A stretch of 12,426 nt of DNA, taken from the NCBI GenBank assembly GCA_040752395.1, contig JBFMHD010000070.1, positions 1 to 12,426 of the forward strand. Direction: 5' to 3'. The DNA comes from JBFMHD01 sp040752395 [NCBI: Candidatus Hydrogenedentota bacterium] (GTDB lineage Bacteria; JBFMHD01). Position numbers and translations under genes: made by a program. Below the pieces are notes generated by a model. The model ran no database searches. It had not been told where the DNA came from and saw only the letters and a program-made list of their open reading frames with translations. How positions within the stretch are numbered: the stretch's first letter is position 1; every line of letters begins with the position of its first letter. This document shows, piece after piece, positions 1 to 7,223 of the stretch.

Positions 1-93
1 CAGGATCAAAAAAATATGTATGATTTTTCAATCGACCAGATAGATTATTATGTTAATAAAGCCAGAGAATTGGGACTTGTCTGGACCACCTGA
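1..93 (+). CDS. C-terminal end of an unidentified protein (partial)
   Basis: Frame 1 is open from the window edge to a TGA at 91-93. It encodes 30 residues ending in KARELGLVWTT. The start lies outside the window. The stop is 10 bp before the preferred start of the cupin gene and both are on the same strand, so this is probably the preceding gene of the same operon. The visible tail is too short to assign a family. An internal ATG at 16 could be mistaken for a start, but the frame stays open to the edge and there is no ribosome binding site before it. Confidence 0.55.
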   Translation, partial: QDQKNMYDFSIDQIDYYVNKARELGLVWTT

Positions 94-103
94 ACCGAAA
101 ATT

Positions 104-538
104 ATGATAACAGATGTTATAATCCATCCGCTTAAAGTCATAGCTGATTCAAGGGGACGAGTAATGCATATGCTTCGTGCAGACTCGTCATTGTTTAAGC
201 AATTCGGCGAAATATATTTTTCAGTGGTATACCCTGGAGTTATAAAAGGATGGAAAAAACATTTTTTTATGACACAGCATTTTGCCGTGCCGGTAGGAAA
301 TATTAAGCTTGTTATTTATGATGACAGAGATGATTCTAAATCAAAAGGAAAGAGTCAGGAGATTTTTATAGGTGAAAATAATTATATGATTGTAAGGATT
401 CCGCCAATGCTCTGGTATTCGTTTGGCTCAACAGATGATAGATTTGCTTTGATAGCAAATTGTACCGACATTGTTCACGACCCGAAAGAATATATAACCA
501 AAGATATTTCTAATAATGATATACCTTATAAATGGTGA
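104..538 (+). CDS. RmlC-like cupin, dTDP-4-dehydrorhamnose 3,5-epimerase-related sugar epimerase/isomerase
   Basis: This 144-residue protein reads like the small dTDP-4-dehydrorhamnose 3,5-epimerase-related cupins of sugar-nucleotide loci. Features seen are a D-S-R-G motif at 15-18 followed by VMHMLR, a P-G-V-I-K-G-W strand near 44-50, FAVPVG and KLVIYDDR strands, an IPP turn, and a terminal IPYKW. True RmlC enzymes use a His in an RG-x-H motif as catalytic base. Here the corresponding position is Lys51, with His53 two residues on, so simple 3,5-epimerisation is not assured and a related isomerase role on a keto-sugar nucleotide is possible. I chose ATG 104 over ATG 50 because the family homology begins at MITDVIIHPLK and because 50 would overlap the upstream gene by 44 bases. 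Neither start has a clear Shine-Dalgarno. It is expected to be cytoplasmic and to work with the aminotransferase and SDR downstream. Confidence 0.8.
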   Translation: MITDVIIHPLKVIADSRGRVMHMLRADSSLFKQFGEIYFSVVYPGVIKGWKKHFFMTQHFAVPVGNIKLVIYDDRDDSKSKGKSQEIFIGENNYMIVRIPPMLWYSFGSTDDRFALIANCTDIVHDPKEYITKDISNNDIPYKW

Positions 539-542
539 GAAC

Positions 543-586
543 CCCAACGCGGCACCCTCGACATTACCACGGACTGTTGGGTGCTG
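543..586. other. Two mutually exclusive inverted repeats in the spacer
   Basis: CCCAAC (543-548) can pair with GTTGGG (576-581). CGGCACCC (550-557) can pair with GGGTGCTG (579-586) with one G-U. The two right arms overlap at GGG 579-581, so only one stem can form at a time. The spacer is GC-richer than its surroundings. There is no U-tract, so it is not a standard intrinsic terminator. It could be an RNA switch or processing site between the cupin and SGNH genes, or just chance. Confidence 0.25.
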
Positions 587-611
587 ATTTATAGCCTGTG
601 ATATCTGAAAT

Positions 612-1835
612 ATGATGAGAAATATAAAAACAGCCTCAGTGTTTATTATTGTTGGAATGTATGCATTGTTAATACTGCTGCCCTTTATCTGGCTCGAAAT
701 GACACTCGCAGCAGCAGCGTCTGCGTTGCTCGGTATAGTACTCTATACCGCACTGATAGAACTTATTTTCCGCATGATCTACCGTTGGAAACACAAGTGT
801 GACTACATAATGATTTCCAAACTACCTTTTAATGAAATCTACCACGAGCCACATCCATACTTACCATTTGTTTACAAATCGCATGCTATGACCCAGAAAG
901 AAATGGACTCCACATACTCGCTTCATCGTGGAGAGGGATACCGATTCGGCTGTTACACCACAAATAATTACCGGCATTTAAATGGACCCAATGGTAGTCG
1001 CAACATCGTTATGCCTAAACCACAAGGAATGATCAGAATCAATTGTCTCGGAGACTGTATTACTGGTAATTATATCCAATACAAGGGCGTGGAGTACAGT
1101 TATCCGCTGGAACTTGAAAAGATTGTCAAAGCCCGATATCCTGACAATAATATTGAGATTAATAATTTCGGACTTGGATGTTACAGTAGCGCTGAGGTAT
1201 TGATAGAGTTCATTCTGAGCATTATTGATACTCAACCGGATATCGTGATTCTCTATAATGGGTATAATGATTTACCAATATCACTGACGCCTAATTTTCG
1301 AAGCGACTATTCCCATGCGCGGAAGAATCTTGGTGAAGATTATTATCGGTACAAAATTGCTTCATGGTTACCGGCGTTGCCCCTGGCTTTTTATAATTAT
1401 TTCGTCAACTTTTACCTCAGTCAGAATATTCGGTTTACACTATTCGGGGCGATTCAGCGGGGGTTGCCAGATTTTGACAGCGAATTCCGCGGATTAGAGA
1501 CTTACCGAAGAAATACTGAACACCTCATTAATATCTGTAAGTGCAACGGTATCCACATCATCTTGTCAACATACTGCTATAATCTGTATGAGAACGTGAA
1601 GAAAAGCAAAGTGCATCTAAAATATCTTGAAGGGACATTAAAACAGAATGAGATAGTGAGGAAACTGGCGGCAAAACATCAATGTTCCCTGGTTGATAAT
1701 TATGCACTGGTTCCTGGGCTCGAAGAAAATTATATGGACAGTATTCATTTTTCACCGCGAGGAATGAGGCTGGTCGCAGAAAATATCTCAAAAGAAGTTA
1801 TTAATTTGATAGAGAACATAAAAAATAGAAAATGA
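612..1835 (+). CDS. Membrane-anchored SGNH/GDSL-hydrolase-like protein with Cys at the nucleophile position
   Basis: The 407-residue protein has two hydrophobic segments (about 8-28 and 31-53), a linker, then an SGNH-hydrolase domain from about 140 to 400. Block I reads CLGDCITGN with Cys149 where the canonical GDS motif has Ser. Block II glycine is in NFGLG (187-189). Block III is YNGYND with Asn219. Block V is D376-S-I-H379. Oxyanion and Asp-His elements are therefore retained while the nucleophile is Ser to Cys (codon TGT at 1056-1058). SGNH proteins in polysaccharide loci usually add or remove O-acyl groups, so a role at the membrane in glycan O-acylation is inferred. Start ATG 612 (or ATG 615) has no obvious Shine-Dalgarno. 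Its stop is 3 bp before the deacetylase gene, implying co-expression. It could instead be a thiol-dependent acyltransferase or a non-catalytic binder. Confidence 0.75.
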   Translation: MMRNIKTASVFIIVGMYALLILLPFIWLEMTLAAAASALLGIVLYTALIELIFRMIYRWKHKCDYIMISKLPFNEIYHEPHPYLPFVYKSHAMTQKEMDSTYSLHRGEGYRFGCYTTNNYRHLNGPNGSRNIVMPKPQGMIRINCLGDCITGNYIQYKGVEYSYPLELEKIVKARYPDNNIEINNFGLGCYSSAEVLIEFILSIIDTQPDIVILYNGYNDLPISLTPNFRSDYSHARKNLGEDYYRYKIASWLPALPLAFYNYFVNFYLSQNIRFTLFGAIQRGLPDFDSEFRGLETYRRNTEHLINICKCNGIHIILSTYCYNLYENVKKSKVHLKYLEGTLKQNEIVRKLAAKHQCSLVDNYALVPGLEENYMDSIHFSPRGMRLVAENISKEVINLIENIKNRK

Positions 1836-1838
1836 TTT

Positions 1839-2834
1839 ATGAATAGTAATTTTAACAAACTTCAGTTATTTTTCACTGTTGATGGTGATTGGATTGACTA
1901 CACTTATGAAAAACTCATATCAAAAGAAAAATTTGCTCAATATCTGACTGAAGAGATTGCGTTTGCCAGACAATTCCTTCAAGGGAAGTTCATTCATTTG
2001 ATTCACGTTTCTCCGTTAGCACAGCTTTTTTTCTTAGATGAGAGATTCATCCCATATTATCATACCATAGAGAACAATGGTGGGAACATCGGTATCCATT
2101 CTCATATGGATAGGCCACTGAAAGAATATAATTTATTTCATAAGTATCAGGGTCTTATCAAGGAAGCTGTTACGCGTTTGAGGGCATCAGGTTTACGGCC
2201 CATAGCTCATCGAGGTGGCTTTTTTAGTTATGAAAATAATATGACTCGTTTTCTTGAAGACATAGGCATCCGTCTGGAACTCTCCAATTTTGTTAACCGA
2301 GCCTTCTCTTATGGAACTATCAAAGTTTGTGATTGGAGTAATTCAAAAAACTATGCTTATCGGCTTGACTATAATAATTATTTAGAAGAAGGCAAAAGCA
2401 GTGTCTGGGAGATACCTATTGGTTATGGTAATGACTCTCATCTTTATATGGAAAATCTCTCAGTTGACGATGTTATTCCACTATTACACTCGTTGAAGTC
2501 GAATCTGGCTGAACATAATTATTTTAATATCGCTGCTGTTATCACGCATTCATATTATTTCCCTTCGCTATTATATTCAAAAGAATTCAAGCCGATAGAT
2601 AATAATCTCTTTCGAAATAAATATTTATATAAACTATTTATGATAATTCAGCGGATAAACAGAATCTTTCCATTTATCAATCGAATTTTATCTCTAAAGA
2701 AGTATTCCTGGACAGCGATATATTATCGCCGTATGTTCAGACAAATAATTAAATCTCTTATTTTAGAAGCTGAATTCATTAATGGAGATGAAGCACTCTC
2801 ATATCTTGATACTCACCATTCTTTAAAAAATTAA
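1839..2834 (+). CDS. NodB-like polysaccharide deacetylase (CE4-type fold)
   Basis: The 331-residue protein carries a variant NodB homology set. Motif 1 is FFTVDGDW with Asp15 and Asp17, as in the SxDxE/DW branch. Motif 2 is GIHSHMD with His87, His89 and Asp91, where many members have H-x-H-x-H or HSxxH. Motif 3 is AHRGGFFS with His124 and Arg125, followed by LEDIGIRLELS, the usual strand after RxPxFS. Motif 4 is WEIPIGYG near 190-197 and motif 5 is ITHSYYF with His237. Family members remove N- or O-acetyl groups from sugars using a divalent metal. There is no signal peptide, so it may act on lipid-linked intermediates in the cytoplasm. The C-terminus (about 255-331) is basic and aromatic and could lie on the membrane. 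It starts 3 bp after the SGNH stop with only weak ribosome binding signal. Confidence 0.78.
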   Translation: MNSNFNKLQLFFTVDGDWIDYTYEKLISKEKFAQYLTEEIAFARQFLQGKFIHLIHVSPLAQLFFLDERFIPYYHTIENNGGNIGIHSHMDRPLKEYNLFHKYQGLIKEAVTRLRASGLRPIAHRGGFFSYENNMTRFLEDIGIRLELSNFVNRAFSYGTIKVCDWSNSKNYAYRLDYNNYLEEGKSSVWEIPIGYGNDSHLYMENLSVDDVIPLLHSLKSNLAEHNYFNIAAVITHSYYFPSLLYSKEFKPIDNNLFRNKYLYKLFMIIQRINRIFPFINRILSLKKYSWTAIYYRRMFRQIIKSLILEAEFINGDEALSYLDTHHSLKN

Positions 2835-2881
2835 ATGAGGGGTCGATTCTTACTTTTTTCAGAGGCGAAGAACCTAATAAT

Positions 2882-4249
2882 ATGTTATTACGTGTATGTC
2901 GTATAATTGATATTTTAGTAGCTGGATTGATAGGCACTCTAATTTTTATAAGTTTTATAATCTTTTTACCAGTATTTAGATTCATCAGATTTTTAACTTA
3001 TGATACTCGAACAAGAAAACCGAGGATGTTTACAACCTTTAATATGTCCTATGCGGGTTTTGTTGAACGCGGGATGGAGTGGCGTGTTCTTGACCAGGAC
3101 CTTGATAGCTTTTTTGAAAGGGCAATCGTTTTTCTTATTATTGCAGATGTTCAAAATACTATAATCGCTAAAGATGGAGGGCTAATAATTATCGACAATA
3201 AGCATCTGTTCAAAGACGTTGTATGGCTAAAAGAAAATTTTAGATTTTTATATATTTTATTAAGTTTTATTTATGAAACAATGCTGATAAGTTTATTGGT
3301 CTGGAAGCATTCAATTGATTTTAGTCGGGTGCGGGGACCGTTTTATGAAGGATTATTAGGGCTTGCTCAAAAATGTCTTAATGGTATACCATATATCATT
3401 TCAGTCCATGCTGATTGGGACAGGATGTATAAAGAAACCGGTCAAGGAGTATTATGCAGGTATAAATTCATAGATGAAATAGTCGAGAGGATTAATTTAT
3501 TTTTTGCTGATTCTGTCATCTCTTTTTTTCCTGCGCAAGAAAGCTACCTTTTAAGACACCGGGCACGAAAAAATAGGATCAGGCTATCTTATGTCCCAAC
3601 ACGTTTTTATGAATTATTTTCCAAGATTGATAAGTCCCCACAACAACTCAAAGAGGAATTACATCTCCCGCTTGATAAAAGAATTCTAATGTATGCAGGC
3701 CGTTTCAGTGTTGAAAAATATGTTGATGATTTGATAAGAGTATTATACGAGATACGAAAAAGTATAATAGATAGTGTACTGGTGTTGATAGGTCGTGGAC
3801 CTGCAGAATTTGAGTTACAGAGGCTATGCACAGACCTTGGGTTCTCAGAGCAGGATGTAATCTTTATTCCTTATCAGAACCATAGTAATCTTGCAAAATA
3901 TTACCTCTGCGCTGATGTACATTTAGCGCCAGATGGCGGAAGCAGTATGAGAGAGGCCTTGTTTTCAGGAAAGCCAGTGGTTGGTTATAATATCTGGACA
4001 GTCACAGAATTTATTGAAGATGGTAAAAATGGGTTGATAGTAGAATTCCGCAATATCCAGAAATTAGCTGAAGCTGTCATTTCACTTCTTAATAATCCGG
4101 AATTATCACACTCTATTGCTGAAAACGCAGTAAAAGATGCTTATTCTTTATATTCCGCACCAAAAGTATATGCTCATCGGAAAAAGATATATGGAGAATT
4201 ATTAAAGAATCGATACCCGAATCTTGAAATTAGCTATGAAGAATCTTAA
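2882..4249 (+). CDS. GT4-family glycosyltransferase with N-terminal membrane anchor
   Basis: This 455-residue protein begins with a strongly hydrophobic segment (about 11-32) followed by basic residues, so the catalytic domains are probably held on the inner face of the membrane. The C-terminal half is GT-B, GT4-like: LMYAGRFSVEKYVDDLI near 275-291, VLVLIGRGP, the LAKYYLCADVHLAPDGG region, REALFSGKPVVGYN (Glu358) and EFIEDGKNGLIVEF. The N-terminal Rossmann half includes YIISVHADWDRM, a plausible acceptor-site loop. The usual E-x7-E pair is imperfect: Glu358 is present, but the residue eight before it is Pro350, next to Asp351. It probably transfers a sugar from a nucleotide donor to a lipid-linked glycan; donor and acceptor are not predictable. 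ATG 2882 is the only sensible start in frame, and AGAGG at 2861-2865 is rather distant. It overlaps the next gene by 14 bases. Confidence 0.83.
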   Translation: MLLRVCRIIDILVAGLIGTLIFISFIIFLPVFRFIRFLTYDTRTRKPRMFTTFNMSYAGFVERGMEWRVLDQDLDSFFERAIVFLIIADVQNTIIAKDGGLIIIDNKHLFKDVVWLKENFRFLYILLSFIYETMLISLLVWKHSIDFSRVRGPFYEGLLGLAQKCLNGIPYIISVHADWDRMYKETGQGVLCRYKFIDEIVERINLFFADSVISFFPAQESYLLRHRARKNRIRLSYVPTRFYELFSKIDKSPQQLKEELHLPLDKRILMYAGRFSVEKYVDDLIRVLYEIRKSIIDSVLVLIGRGPAEFELQRLCTDLGFSEQDVIFIPYQNHSNLAKYYLCADVHLAPDGGSSMREALFSGKPVVGYNIWTVTEFIEDGKNGLIVEFRNIQKLAEAVISLLNNPELSHSIAENAVKDAYSLYSAPKVYAHRKKIYGELLKNRYPNLEISYEES

Positions 4250-5096
4250 AATTGACTACAAAAAGGAAGATAATAATTTTATTATATCAGCGTATTTGGA
4301 TAATATTGTTAAAGGTGAGATGAGTGTGAAGGAGCTTCCCTGGGATACTGGATTGTTAGGGTTTAAGTGCATACGGATAACAGGTATATATTTTAAAGAG
4401 AATAATTTTGATTATGAGATTGCAAAGCAGATGGTCAGTTATCTTCTTGCAAGCGATATTATTGGATTCAATTTAATAATGTTCAGGTTTCCAAGTATTC
4501 AAATGAAGCTCGGGCAAAACCTTGAATCGCTTGGTTTCTATCAGGTTGAAAACCTGCTTACTTTTAAATTTACTCTGTCTGAACCAATTAGGCCAGCATT
4601 TGACGCTCTATCTGGTGTAACGATTTGTTTGTTAAACAGAGAGGATGAAAAAGAAATAAATTCTGTCTGTGAGATCGCAGCAAATGAATTTAAATACAGC
4701 CGATATCATATGGATCCACATATTCCATTTGATAAAGCAGCTAATCTAAAAGCTCAGTGGACTCGGAACTCCTGTCTTGGTAGAGCTACTGCTGTTTTTG
4801 TTGCTCGATATAATTCTAATATAGTCGGTTTTATATTGTGTAATATTTTGACAAAGTGTGATTCACTTATTAGTGTAATAGACCTTATAGGAGTCGATTC
4901 AAGGTTTGCGAATCAAGGGATAGGAAAAGCTCTGGTCGGTTATCTTCTTACATTCAGTAAGGAGAAAGGAGCCAGGTACTGTCTTGCTGGTACTCAGAGT
5001 CATAATCTTGGTTCGATACGAATGTATCTTAAAAGTGGGTTTATGCTTGATGCCTCTGAACTTACTTTTCATTACTATAAGGATAATAACCAATGA
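4236..5096 (+). CDS. GNAT N-acetyltransferase, WecD/RffC-like (amino-sugar nucleotide acetyltransferase)
   Basis: The 286-residue protein has a C-terminal GNAT domain. IDLIGVDSRFANQGIGKAL (acetyl-CoA loop QGIGKA near 227-232) is followed by an N-x-x-S-x-x-x-Y-x-x-x-GF signature that ends in LTFHYY. The N-terminal segment carries LPWDTGLLGFKCIRI (about 34-48), resembling the WDS-x-FFG entry motif of WecD, which acetylates dTDP-4-amino-4,6-dideoxygalactose. The adjacent aminotransferase supports an amino-sugar nucleotide substrate, though the exact amino position and sugar are unknown. It is longer than WecD (about 224 residues), as are several two-lobed relatives. I chose ATG 4236 over an in-frame TTG at 4224. 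Its stop overlaps the aminotransferase start in an ATGA, suggesting translational coupling. Confidence 0.8.
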   Translation: MKNLKIDYKKEDNNFIISAYLDNIVKGEMSVKELPWDTGLLGFKCIRITGIYFKENNFDYEIAKQMVSYLLASDIIGFNLIMFRFPSIQMKLGQNLESLGFYQVENLLTFKFTLSEPIRPAFDALSGVTICLLNREDEKEINSVCEIAANEFKYSRYHMDPHIPFDKAANLKAQWTRNSCLGRATAVFVARYNSNIVGFILCNILTKCDSLISVIDLIGVDSRFANQGIGKALVGYLLTFSKEKGARYCLAGTQSHNLGSIRMYLKSGFMLDASELTFHYYKDNNQ

Positions 5097-6235
5097 AACA
5101 ATTTAAGATTAATTTCAATGCGATACAACTTAAGCAAGCTGATATCAAGCGAGTTATCGAGGTTTTAGAAAGCGGTTGGCTTGCTCATGGTAAATATTCT
5201 AAAGCACTGGAGCAGGAGATATGTAAGTTGACCGGTTCTAAATACTGCGTTCTTGTTTCAAGCTGTACTGCAGCATTACATCTGTCTATGATTGCATGTT
5301 GTGTAGGTCGAGGCGATGAAGTTATTGTGCCGGTGCAGACCCATGTTGCTACAGCACATGCTGTTGAATATACTGGTGCTAAACCGGTTTTTGTTGATGT
5401 GGAACTTGACACTGGAAATATTGATGTCAGATGTCTAAAAAAAGCTATAAGCCCAAAAACCAAAGGAATTATAGTAGTACATTTAGCCGGGCAATCAGCT
5501 CGAATGAAAGAGATTATGGATATCGCCAAGAGGAGAGGTGTTTTTGTGGTTGAAGATTGTGCTCATGCTCCTGGCACGTTATATCGTGGTCAACATGTCG
5601 GCACATTTGGCATCACAGGATGTTTTTCGTTTTATCCCACAAAACATATAACCACAGGTGAGGGGGGCGCTGTTATAACTAATGACGTGAAAATATATAA
5701 TAAAATTAATCATTATAAAGCATTTGGTATTGATACGCCGCCTGAGTTGCGGAAGAGACCCGGCGTCTATGATGTTTGCGGCCTCGGTTATAATTACCGT
5801 ATGACAGATTTTCAGGCTGCTATGGGTTATAGCCAGATAATAAGGTTTAAGACAGAGAATCTAAAATTAAGACAGAAAATTGCAAAAAATTATATTAGAC
5901 TTCTTTCTCCGTTGCGAAACAAAATCAGTTTCCCAGATTTCAACAAAGAATGCTCATATTTCTTTTTCCCGATTTATATTAAAAATGATATTCGGGATCT
6001 GGTTATTATGGATCTCAAGGAAGCACAGGTCGGGGTCAGTATACATTATGCTACAATTGTGCCGATGATGTCATATTACAAAAATAAATATAATCTGAGC
6101 GAAGATTTATTTCCAAATGGCAGTTATATCGCCCGACATCAGATTACCTTGCCTGCTCAACCATCTCTGACGTTAGCTGAACAGAAATATATTGCTGCAG
6201 TTTTAAAGGCAAGTTTAAGGAGAAGATCACAATGA
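5093..6235 (+). CDS. DegT/DnrJ/EryC1/StrS-family PLP-dependent sugar aminotransferase
   Basis: The 380-residue protein is full length for the family. Seen are LVSSCTAALHLSM (PLP phosphate-binding turn near 59-71), VEDCAHAPG with Asp155 and His158, and FSFYPTKHITTGEGG with the Schiff-base Lys184. GYNYRMTDFQAAMG follows, then an HYATIVP segment in the C-terminal domain. These enzymes convert keto-sugar nucleotides into amino sugars using glutamate or another amino donor. The order acetyltransferase then aminotransferase parallels WecD/WecE, so a 4-amino (or 3-amino) dideoxy sugar that is then N-acetylated is the likely product. Regiochemistry cannot be read from sequence alone. Start ATG 5093 forms an ATGA overlap with the preceding stop, with AAGG at 5079-5082 upstream. 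It in turn overlaps the SDR gene by ATGA at 6232. Confidence 0.92.
   Translation: MKQFKINFNAIQLKQADIKRVIEVLESGWLAHGKYSKALEQEICKLTGSKYCVLVSSCTAALHLSMIACCVGRGDEVIVPVQTHVATAHAVEYTGAKPVFVDVELDTGNIDVRCLKKAISPKTKGIIVVHLAGQSARMKEIMDIAKRRGVFVVEDCAHAPGTLYRGQHVGTFGITGCFSFYPTKHITTGEGGAVITNDVKIYNKINHYKAFGIDTPPELRKRPGVYDVCGLGYNYRMTDFQAAMGYSQIIRFKTENLKLRQKIAKNYIRLLSPLRNKISFPDFNKECSYFFFPIYIKNDIRDLVIMDLKEAQVGVSIHYATIVPMMSYYKNKYNLSEDLFPNGSYIARHQITLPAQPSLTLAEQKYIAAVLKASLRRRSQ
6217..6222 (+). promoter_or_regulatory. Strong ribosome binding site for the SDR gene
   Basis: AAGGAG sits 9 bases before ATG 6232, inside the end of the aminotransferase gene. It is the clearest Shine-Dalgarno in the upstream operon and fixes the SDR start at the ATGA overlap. 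Confidence 0.7.
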
Positions 6236-7218
6236 GTAATAACGTTTTTGTTAATGGAGGGATGGGATTTATTGGCCACCATATATGCATAGAACTCAAA
6301 AAAAATGGTTATTTCCCAATAGCGATAGACCATATGAATCAGTTTGAATTCAGAAGTGATAAAGAGCTGTATCAGAGTTTTATCAATGAGCGATATGAAC
6401 TTTTGAAGTCCCATTCAATCAAGGTTGTCATATTGGATACAGGTGATCAGGACCATTATATAAAACTTCTTAAAGAGTATCAGCCAGTGATTATTTATCA
6501 TATGAGTGCGATTGCGAGCGCTAAGATTTGCCAGACCAATCCCCATCTTGCTATAACTGAAAATCTAATGAAAGTAGAACAGGTGCTTAATTATATCTTA
6601 CAATCAAAAATAAAAACTAAATTCGTTTTCGCTTCGTCTTCTGTGGCTTATGGTGATTTCGAAACAGACTCGGTTAATGAGGAAACAATGCTTAATCCTA
6701 GAACCGTCTATGGATTTACCAAAAAAACTGCAGAAGAACTGATACGGATGTATAAGGCTTTATATGGGTTAACTTATACTATACTTAGACCATCAGCATT
6801 ATATGGTCCCCGGTGTATCAATCTGCGGGTAAGTCAGATTATTATTGAACGTGCCATAAGGGGTGAAACCATAATTATCAATGGTGATGGTATGGAGCGT
6901 CTTGATTTTAGTTTTGTTGATGATACTGTTCAGGGTTTTATCAAAGCAGGTATAAAACCTGAGGGTAATAATCAGGTATTCAATATCACCTATGGCGAAT
7001 CACGCCCTGTGAATCTATTAATTGATATTGTTAGAGAATATTTTCCAGATTTAAAAATTGAGTACCGTGAACGCGATAAAATAATGCCCAAACGAGGAAC
7101 ACTTGACATTAGTAAAGCCCGAAAGATTCTTGGTTATTTACCAGAGTATCCTGTTGAAAGAGGATATCCACTATACATTGAATGGTATTTGAAACGCGAG
7201 AAAAACAAGAGGGGGTAG
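6232..7218 (+). CDS. NAD-dependent extended SDR (nucleotide-sugar epimerase/reductase)
   Basis: This 328-residue Rossmann protein has the NAD-binding motif NGGMGFIG (Gly9, Gly12, Gly15), a Y-H-M-S-A strand with the usual downstream Asn (TENLM), and ASSSVAYGD with the catalytic Ser around 135-137. The active-site pair is Tyr160-x3-Lys164 (YGFTK), followed by LRPSALYGPR and FSFVDDTVQGF. Nucleotide-sugar 4,6-dehydratases carry an Asp-Glu pair after the catalytic Ser (SSDEVYG). That pair is absent here, so a 4-epimerase or 4-ketoreductase role is more likely than dehydration. No nucleotide-sugar 4,6-dehydratase is visible in the window, so the keto intermediate must be made elsewhere. The stop falls 5 bp before the inferred TTG start of the GT2 gene. 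Confidence 0.87.
   Translation: MSNNVFVNGGMGFIGHHICIELKKNGYFPIAIDHMNQFEFRSDKELYQSFINERYELLKSHSIKVVILDTGDQDHYIKLLKEYQPVIIYHMSAIASAKICQTNPHLAITENLMKVEQVLNYILQSKIKTKFVFASSSVAYGDFETDSVNEETMLNPRTVYGFTKKTAEELIRMYKALYGLTYTILRPSALYGPRCINLRVSQIIIERAIRGETIIINGDGMERLDFSFVDDTVQGFIKAGIKPEGNNQVFNITYGESRPVNLLIDIVREYFPDLKIEYRERDKIMPKRGTLDISKARKILGYLPEYPVERGYPLYIEWYLKREKNKRG
7209..7215 (+). promoter_or_regulatory. Shine-Dalgarno that selects a TTG start for the GT2 gene
   Basis: GAGGGGG lies 8 bases before TTG 7224 and spans the last SDR codons. The alternative ATG 7182 has no such site and would overlap the SDR gene by 37 bases. The residues it would add (MVFETREKQEGVAN) do not look like GT2 sequence. The TTG start gives the usual short lead into PLVSVVMNCYNAE. 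Confidence 0.7.
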
Positions 7219-7223
7219 CTAAT

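Noticed and set aside
50-103. ATG 50 as the start of the cupin gene
   Set aside because: It overlaps the upstream gene's last 44 bases in another frame, has no ribosome binding site, and the added residues are not part of the family. ATG 104 begins the conserved N-terminal strand.
569-577. ACGGACTGT shared with 8671-8679
   Set aside because: A 9-bp match is expected many times by chance in 12 kb, and the flanks do not extend it.
2835-2906. Frameshifted N-terminus for the GT4 (frame from ATG 2835, reading FLLFSEAKNL)
   Set aside because: It looks faintly like a GT4 start, but it ends at a stop at 2904-2906 and the main frame has its own ATG and membrane segment. No single-base correction is clearly indicated.
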